From contig JAMPIV010018785.1 in NCBI GenBank assembly GCA_024509875.1, forward strand, positions 792,953 to 856,952: a stretch of DNA of 64,000 bases, read 5' to 3'. A program made the position numbers and the translations under genes. Positions 56,501 through 64,000 of this stretch are shown piece by piece. Numbering within the stretch: the first letter of the stretch is position 1; each line of letters starts with the position of its first letter. Source of the DNA: Oreohelix idahoensis. Taxonomy: Eukaryota; Mollusca; Gastropoda; Stylommatophora; Oreohelicidae. The notes beneath the pieces were generated by a model that was not told where the DNA came from, searched no databases, and saw only the letters and a program-made list of their open reading frames with translations.

Positions 56501-57767
56501 TCTGTCTTATATTTACCTATTAGTACCTGAAATAATAATACACTTATCCCAATCTCAGTGGGAGACAAGTCTTTTTTCAAAGACTTTATACAGTTACCCT
56601 GTTTATAATGTCACCAAATCACTTCAGTATCTTATGTGCATCATATTAATAACCGTTCATGATTAAATGTATATGTAGACTGTATGTGACAACACTATCT
56701 CACACCAATTAAACAGAGACAAACATCTTGACAAATGAAAACATTCGCAGAGGTCAAATAAACTGAAAAGCAAAACTAAAGAAAATGTTACAAAAAATTG
56801 TAGTGATAACTGCGAAATTATACACTAATACAATGACAAAACAGTGTATAAACATAAGGGTGTATAGAAATAAACAATAGAAAAGAGAAGGCAGACAAAT
56901 ACCAACAAATTAGAACACAACTAAAGAATGTGAAAAAATGACGAAAACAACACTAACGCATCTCGTCACAACTAACAAAAAATATCGTGTAAGCAACCAA
57001 AAGTCGCACAAATTTCCACAAATGGGGAAATTAACGATAAGTTCCTTATAGAACACTCCAATAGACCCTCGTTTCTGTGTGATATTCCATTGAAGCCACC
57101 AACCCAACCATGCCTGCTGAAATAAACAAAAAGAACACAGATGACAATAACAAACAGCATATAATAGCATATAATGTGTTACAAAGAAGGCTCAGTTACA
57201 CAATATAACGGCACAGTTACCAAAATAACTCGCCACTTATCTTAAAGTAATTTCCTGGCCCTTTGTCAACACAGCAGTACAATGATAGAACTGCAAACTT
57301 TAGAAGATCCACCGTCGACGGGTACCGAACGACGACAAATGCAGTGGTCTTCAAACGTACAGCTACAAAAATAGTCTCGAAAACCAGTTGAGACTGGATG
57401 CTCCAACGTTGACGAGTTTGTAGACTGTAAACAAACAGCTGAGTTGTTTACAAACAGAGCTTGACAGCAAACGACGTGACTTGTTTACACCAAGTAAGCA
57501 GACATCGTCCGAAGAACTCTAGTAGCAGCTTATTCGTAGCGCAGTGGTCCATGTAGCAACATTTCTGTAACTGCCGTGGTCCATGTATTGATATTCCTGT
57601 AGCAGCTGTGGTCCATATAGCAATCTTTCTGTTACAGAATCGTAATGATTCCAACGTCAGTGTTTATCTGGGTCAACAGTCGATGACCTATTTAGCACTG
57701 TCTTGTATGTTTCGATGTAACGCCAGATGTGGGCATGAAAATAGTTTTCGCTGAAAAACCCACGAAT
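56501..57767 (-). other. Element D leader
   Basis: About 1.27 kb, homologous in patches to the B and C leaders. Next to gag it contains GGGAGACAAGTCTTTTTTCA followed by AAGACTTTATA, a counterpart of the leader hairpins in B. No ORF of note. Confidence 0.6.
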
Positions 57768-57778
57768 CTGGTCCACCA
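57768..57778 (-). promoter_or_regulatory. Element D primer-binding site
   Basis: On the element strand TGGTGGACCAG follows the LTR after a TC spacer; complementary to a tRNA ending CTGGTCCACCA. Confidence 0.75.
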
Positions 57779-57780
57779 GA

Positions 57781-59127
<1,347 letters not shown>

Positions 59128-59389
59128 GGGAAATTATAGGACTACTTCTCCCTAAAACATTTCATACGAGGCGACCACTATGAGGCAATATATTACCTCA
59201 TCATGTTAAACAGATTGCTACATAAATAGAACAATAGACAAAGAAATATGTATTATGTGTAGATAAGCTAAAGGACAGTGGGGTTAGAAACAAAATGCAA
59301 GGAAATAGAAGACATGTAAATAAAACACAATAGAAGAGATAAACACGACGAAATAAAAACAATTTGACAAGTACGAGAACGCTTACCCA
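59128..59389. other. Unassigned interval
   Basis: A-rich with short ORFs only; may be the decayed 5' part of the LINE to its right. Confidence 0.35.
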
Positions 59390-60330
59390 CAGAGGAGACT
59401 ATATCAAGAACGATGAAAACTTGCGTAATGAGAAAGATACTTTAAAAAGATGGGCAGAATGTTTAGATGAATTTTAGAAGACAAAAGACCATCAAACTAT
59501 AGATATTATATAAGGCCCAAACATTCTCAGATCAGAAGTAGAGGAAGCAATAAGTTTGATGAGAAAAAGAATTCAGCAAGCATAGGCAACATACAAATAG
59601 AAATTATCGAAGCCCTAAAGGGCATTCGCGAAAATAGAATTTCGGATCAATACAACTATATATGTAATTCGAGATTCATACCACATGACCTGAAGACATC
59701 AATCTTTGTAACGTTCCCCAAAAAACCTAATGCAACGGAATGTTCACTCTTAAAACAATCACCCTGATGAATCACACAATTAAAATATTACTCAACATCA
59801 TATAAAAGAGATTAAAAAGTAAGTTTCAGAAGTACCAATTCTTTTTTCGACAGAAGTGTGGAACACGAGAAGCAATTTATTGTACAATAATACTAACAGA
59901 AAAACACAGTGAGGATTAAATAAAATATTAATAAGTGTTTCATAGATTACAAGAAGACTTTTGACAGAGTCCATCATGATAAACTAATTTAATATCGTGA
60001 AGAAATGGATATTGACGGAAAAGACATAAGAATACCCTGCAACCTATACTGAGAACAAACATCGACAGTAAGATCTGGCAGGACTTATTCACTATATAAA
60101 GATATAAAAAGAGTCGTGAGACAACAGCATGCATACTCCCCTTGCCTAGTGAGACAAGGATGTATACGATCTCTTCGCCTATTTAATATCTACACAAACA
60201 CATTTTCAGAGACAGGAAATGTCATGCCTTAGATATGCAGATAACAGTTTGTTAGCTAAATGTGAACATGTATTACAAGAACTAGTGAAGCTAGTCAACA
60301 GTAGAATCGCCGGAAGAAAGATTTAAAATG
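59390..60330 (+). pseudogene. Heavily decayed LINE reverse transcriptase
   Basis: Translation in shifting frames recovers RT-like pieces: GNIQIEIIEALKGI, FVTFPKKPNATEC, FFRQKCGTREAI, FIDYKKTFDRVHHDKLI, SLRLFNIYTNTFSE and RYADNSL (a decayed YADD). Many stops and indels; much older than the other LINEs in the window. Confidence 0.65.
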
Positions 60331-60396
60331 GAGCGCCAACTGTGAATGAAGGCTAAAAAGATTGACGTTTATATTTTCACTACCATCATGTATTCT

Positions 60397-60665
60397 GGGA
60401 ACCGCGGTAGCGCAATGGTGAGTGCACTGGCTTCCTGGCTCGGTGGTCCATGGTTCGATCCCCAGTTGAGGTGGGATTTTTTAGACCGCAAACAGCTCCG
60501 GGGTCGACCCAGCCTCATGAATTGGGTACCAGAGCAACTCTGTGAAGGTTAAGGCGGCCGGCGTGATGCTGACCACATCACCCCTAGTGTGCCGATGATC
60601 AAGAAAATATGGGCATAACACTATATTCCAAATATTCCTCAATGGGCGTTTAACATGATCCTTTA
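60397..60665 (+). mobile_element. tRNA-derived SINE, family 1
   Basis: Head CCGCGGTAGCGCAATGGTGA, B box GGTTCGATCCCC, body GGGGTCGACCCAGCC and GCCGGCGTGATGCTGACCAC. It lies about 140 bp upstream of the first carbonic anhydrase exon, probably within its upstream intron. Confidence 0.82.
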
Positions 60666-60802
60666 CCTGTTTTTTTAATCATGTATTTTCGTCCGTCTCG
60701 TCTCTCGCCTTGCCTCTCATATTCTCTCTGTTACATCTCTCATCCTCTATTTTTCGTACATCTAATTTATCTGCCTTATTTTTACCTTTGTATGTCTTTC
60801 AG

Positions 60803-60961
60803 GTCCTTCAAGGTGGGGTGAGATTTCAGAATGCTGTGATGGACAGAGACAGTCACCCATAAACTTGATGAGCAACTCCCCGTCACTCTGTGGGAAAAAC
60901 AAAGGAACATCCTTCATCTACAACAGCACGAGGAACATACCAGGGAGAATTTACAACAATG
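60803..60961 (+). CDS. Alpha-carbonic anhydrase exon (N-terminal part of domain)
   Basis: Exon of 159 bp with acceptor TTTCAG before 60803 and donor GTAATA after 60961. Translation includes RWGEISECCDGQRQSPINLM, then SLCGKNKGTSFIYN and PGRIYNN. W-G...C-x-G-x-x-QSPI is the entry signature of alpha-carbonic anhydrases, which hydrate CO2 at a zinc centre. Cys residues here and at SLCGK would suit an extracellular form. It begins with the last 2 nt of a codon and ends with 1 nt of the next. Upstream exons (signal peptide) were not found in the window. Confidence 0.85.
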
Positions 60962-61839
60962 GTAATAGAACTTTTCTTCCTAACAAATTTAAAATATATG
61001 CTACCGTAACCAGAAATTTCCCAGCATAAACAAATAATTTGTCATTACATAATCAGATATTTCCCTAGCAGTTTAGGCAACCCACGCGCTGCATTCCTTT
61101 TGCGAAATCAAGTCTCCCCAAGCATTATGTCTCCCTTGGCATAATTAGTTTTTGCTGGCACAGTCCTGGCATAAATAGTCAATTTACAACCTTTAGATAA
61201 ATCTACTGAGCCTACCTTAGAGAAATTAAATCCCATTTTGGTTTAAGCCAGTTATTTAAGAGAAATTTAATACTTTTTACCTTATGAATTTTTTTAATCT
61301 GTGAAAAGGAAAGAAAGATTAATTTCAAGAAAGATAATTTAAGCTTAGCTACCTACCCTTTTTAAATAGGGTTGGCTAAAATATTATTTTAGTTTTAAAT
61401 GTGGAACAGAGATGGTCTCTGAGTTCTTTCAACAGTCCTTTGAATTTCATCCGCACTTATAACCCATTTCTCATGCCCCATACAAATTATCTCATGTTTC
61501 TGGTAACATTTAGCTTATTTGCCTATTCCTTTATATTTCTGGCGTGCAAAGGAATGTGTGTTGCTTGGGCGTGAATTCCAGTGTTATACCACTTACCAAG
61601 ACCCTGAAGCATTTCCACGAGGTGCATCCTAGAAAAAGGCAATCTCTGATATCTCGAGTTGCCTGACCAATGCTCAGAGATAGACTAGCCGCACCTCAGT
61701 GACCAATACCATGATCCCACTGTGATGCAACGTGTTGAGAACCCTGCATCGTGTACTAGGCTTGATGGAAATCACATGAGCTTCAGATTCGACTTCGGCT
61801 TTTACCCAATCTATTGCATGCCACAGTCACAATGTAAGC

Positions 61840-62235
61840 CGTGGCAATGACTACTGCCCATAAGAACCAACTTCACACCTCATAAATCAGGTATTTGAGG
61901 AAGATAGCCCACGTGACAGAAGGGACTGAGTTCTCAACTGGACGATACGTCATGGCCTCGAAACTCAGTCCCTGCTGACCCGAGTAGAACAGTTCCAGTT
62001 GGGATGGTTTGTTCATGTTTGCAGAATGAGAGAAGGCCGGCTACCACGACAAACAAGGGAAAGCAAGAGCCAGGGATCCAGACCTCTGGGACGACCAAGA
62101 GTTCGCTGGGAAGACAACATCAGACAATCTATGAAGGACCGAAGACTGGACTGAAGCAATTCAATAGGAAGCCAGCGGACAGGATAGCATGGCGCTGTCT
62201 CTGACCAACCTGTACACCGCAAGGTAGAAGAGGAA
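61840..62235 (+). pseudogene. Decayed LINE 3' end in carbonic anhydrase intron
   Basis: Nucleotide homologue of the C-terminal coding end of the LINE at 44374-45271 (GGGATCCAGACCTC; CGACCAAGAGTTCGCTGGGA) with several stops and deletions. It lies within the intron between the two carbonic anhydrase exons. Confidence 0.75.
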
Positions 62236-62496
62236 CGATTCAGTATGTAGATTACATGCAGGAGGATCCCTTAATGAATAGATGACATGTGAGGGAACAA
62301 TTTGCAGAATGGCAGAATGACCAGAAGAAAACTCTAGATCTACAATGTTGATAATGCCGTGAAAACGAACCTGGCAATCGTTGCGAAAGAACAAGCTCAG
62401 TAGCCCTAGTTGAACATCATCATCATCATCATCTAATTCTCGTATTATGTAACAGAGTCAGAGATAGTCTTATTGCGTAACTTTTTCATACCATAG

Positions 62497-62657
62497 GCCA
62501 TGATCCAACCATATCCTTTGATGCCAGGAACACGGCCTATTTGTTTAACGCCCCTTATACAAATGCGGCCTACATTGTGGACAACATCCATCTTCACTTC
62601 TGCACGGACACCAAGGGTTCAGAACATGCAATAGATGGAAATTTCCACCAGGGAGAG
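62497..62657 (+). CDS. Alpha-carbonic anhydrase exon (zinc-ligand part)
   Basis: 161 bp, acceptor CATACCATAG before it and a strong donor GTAAGT after it. Its first 2 nt complete the Gly codon begun in the previous exon, giving IYNNGHDPTISFDARNT across the junction. It continues AAYIVDNIHLHFCTDTKGSE and HAIDGNFHQGE. HLH supplies two of the three zinc histidines, and GSEHAIDG is a conserved alpha-carbonic anhydrase segment. HLHFC departs from the usual HxH[WF]G. It ends in phase 0; the exon with the third His must lie beyond the window or was not recognised. The in-phase junction makes this a real split gene rather than a processed copy. Confidence 0.88.
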
Positions 62658-62699
62658 GTAAGTTAATATTACGTATACATACTACCAATTACCCATCCA

Positions 62700-62700
<1 letters not shown>

Positions 62701-62772
<72 letters not shown>

Positions 62773-62960
62773 GTCTATCCATTCTTTCGTCTGTCCGTTT
62801 ATCCGTTTGTCTGTCTGTATCTCTGCCTGCCTTCCGCCAGTCTGTCTGTCAGTTTGTCTGTCTGCTTGCCTGTCATTTTGTCTCTCTGTTTGCCTATCTG
62901 TATATCTATCTCTCTGCCTGCCTGCCTATCTGGCTGCCTGTCTGTCTGTCGGCTTACCTA
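62701..62960. repeat. (TCTA)18 microsatellite grading into a TCTG/TGCC-rich tract
   Basis: Perfect TCTA repeats at 62701-62772, followed by degenerate CTGTCTGTCTG/CTGCCTGCC repeats to about 62960. It lies just downstream of the carbonic anhydrase donor. Confidence 0.93.
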
Positions 62961-63302
62961 TTGTTAACGCTGAAAAGCGGTTTAATTATAAATCACTGGA
63001 AACCACCACTGATAAGAAGAAGTCGCAGTCACCACTGTGGCAATGGTTTTTTTCTTTGTAGACAGTATCCGTCCGCAAAATGTTAACTATGATGAATGTT
63101 ACCTCTGTAATGTTATAATGGAATATAACTTGGACTGACACTCAGGACAGTACATACGCGAATGAAATAACTTGACAGAAGTCTGGGTCACAGTTCCATA
63201 CATATAATCTCAACAGCATAGTCCTGGACATCAGCAACAATAGTACAAATACTTGCATGGTTAGAATATGTAATACAGTCATCCTTACGTACTGGTAACA
63301 AC
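62961..63302. other. Unassigned intronic/intergenic interval
   Basis: No ORF or repeat recognised. Confidence 0.35.
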
Positions 63303-63760
63303 TGCATTCAATGTAAGTGCGGCATTCACTCCTCGCACATAAATCTCTATATGGTCTGTATACAATGTGAGTGCGGCATCCACACCTCGCACATATATAT
63401 ATCTCCGTGGTCCTACTTTCAATGTAAGTGCGGAATTCCCTCCTCGCACATATATCTCTATCCAAGTTCCTCCAGAACTTAACAGCGCGGGAAAAACCAC
63501 AACGCGCTTACGTAGACCTCCTATTGGTGCGGGAAAGCACACAACGCGCATTCAAATAATAACATATAATGGTCCTACCATAGACCTCCTATTGACACGG
63601 GAAAACGACGTGTCTTTTAATCCAAAGTGCGGCATTCACTCCTCGCACATATATCTATACCTCTGGTCTAATCACCAGGCATACTAGTTCCTCCTGAACT
63701 TTACAGCGCGGAAAACCCACAACGCGCTTATAAATAATAATATATATAAAGGCCTTGTAA
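63303..63760. repeat. Cluster of GTGCG...CGCAC hairpin repeats and GCGCGGG palindromes
   Basis: Four copies of an AAGTGCGGCATTCACTCCTC-like unit (about 63312, 63371, 63426, 63627), each closing as a GTGCG/CGCAC stem. Interspersed are two CAGCGCGG...CAACGCGCTTA blocks (63483-63512, 63703-63731), two ACCTCCTATTG(G/A) blocks, and a TATATATAAAGGCC box near 63741. The layout resembles an LTR or promoter-like repeat block; family unknown. Confidence 0.55.
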
Positions 63761-64000
63761 ATACACCTTACGCGGTACATCATCGCGTCACATCCAATAT
63801 ATTATAATGAAAATCACATACACTATTCACATACTCTAGAAACACTGACCGTCTTCCTCGACGGATGGCCACAGACTCTCTTTTCACAACTCAGAATTCT
63901 TCTCTGACACGTATGCTAACTTCATTCACTTCGCACGCTTTTCTCATGTCCTGTAAACCTCAATTCACACATGAACGCCACTGAGTATTCTTCAACCATA
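63761..64000. other. Unassigned end of window
   Basis: No feature recognised; short ORFs only. Confidence 0.35.

Overview
This is a transposon-dense stretch of an invertebrate animal genome. There is no operon structure; coding potential sits in LTR retrotransposons, LINEs and DNA transposons, with tRNA-headed SINEs, microsatellites and minisatellites between them. The LINE, SINE and gypsy-like repertoire would suit a gastropod-like mollusc, but that is a low-confidence inference. The only clear host gene is a pair of alpha-carbonic anhydrase exons on the + strand (60803-60961 and 62497-62657), whose splice sites and phases match.

Four Ty3/gypsy-type elements are present. Wherever enough is preserved, integrase lies upstream of reverse transcriptase (the Gmr1-type order). 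Element A (+, from before base 1 to 6026) has a 2.4-kb 3' LTR. It is inserted in element B (-, 6027-12722), which is itself inserted in a LINE fragment (12723-13609). Element C (-, 21609-30901) has both LTRs (1082 and 1083 bp) and a GAATG target duplication; it splits an R2/NeSL-type LINE (19370-21608 and 30902-32159). Element D (-, about 52340-59127) keeps its 5' LTR but is 3'-truncated. A solo LTR of the element A family lies at 37664-40094 with a CTCTG duplication.

The split LINE is followed head to tail by a full-length relative (32160-36118) with an intact 1110-codon ORF (zinc finger, RT, CCHC knuckle, restriction-like endonuclease). Region 46.1-51.6 kb holds a broken gene of a widespread but functionally uncharacterised family. 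It is bounded by about 120-bp imperfect inverted repeats and interrupted by a near-complete LINE carrying an apurinic-type endonuclease (47091-50341, 12-bp target duplication). Other relics are a 5'-truncated LINE with a 13-bp duplication (44374-45271), decayed LINE pieces at 15.9, 19.1, 36.2, 59.4-60.3 and 61.8-62.2 kb, a Tigger/pogo-like MITE (9943-10349), a probable hAT-like MITE (17222-17417), and three SINE families.

Most notable: a 308-bp inverted copy of LTR sequence facing the 5' LTR of element C across the primer-binding site; an antisense ORF shared by both copies of the 2.4-kb LTR; the TIR-bounded gene at 46-51 kb; and the tandem endonuclease-bearing LINEs.
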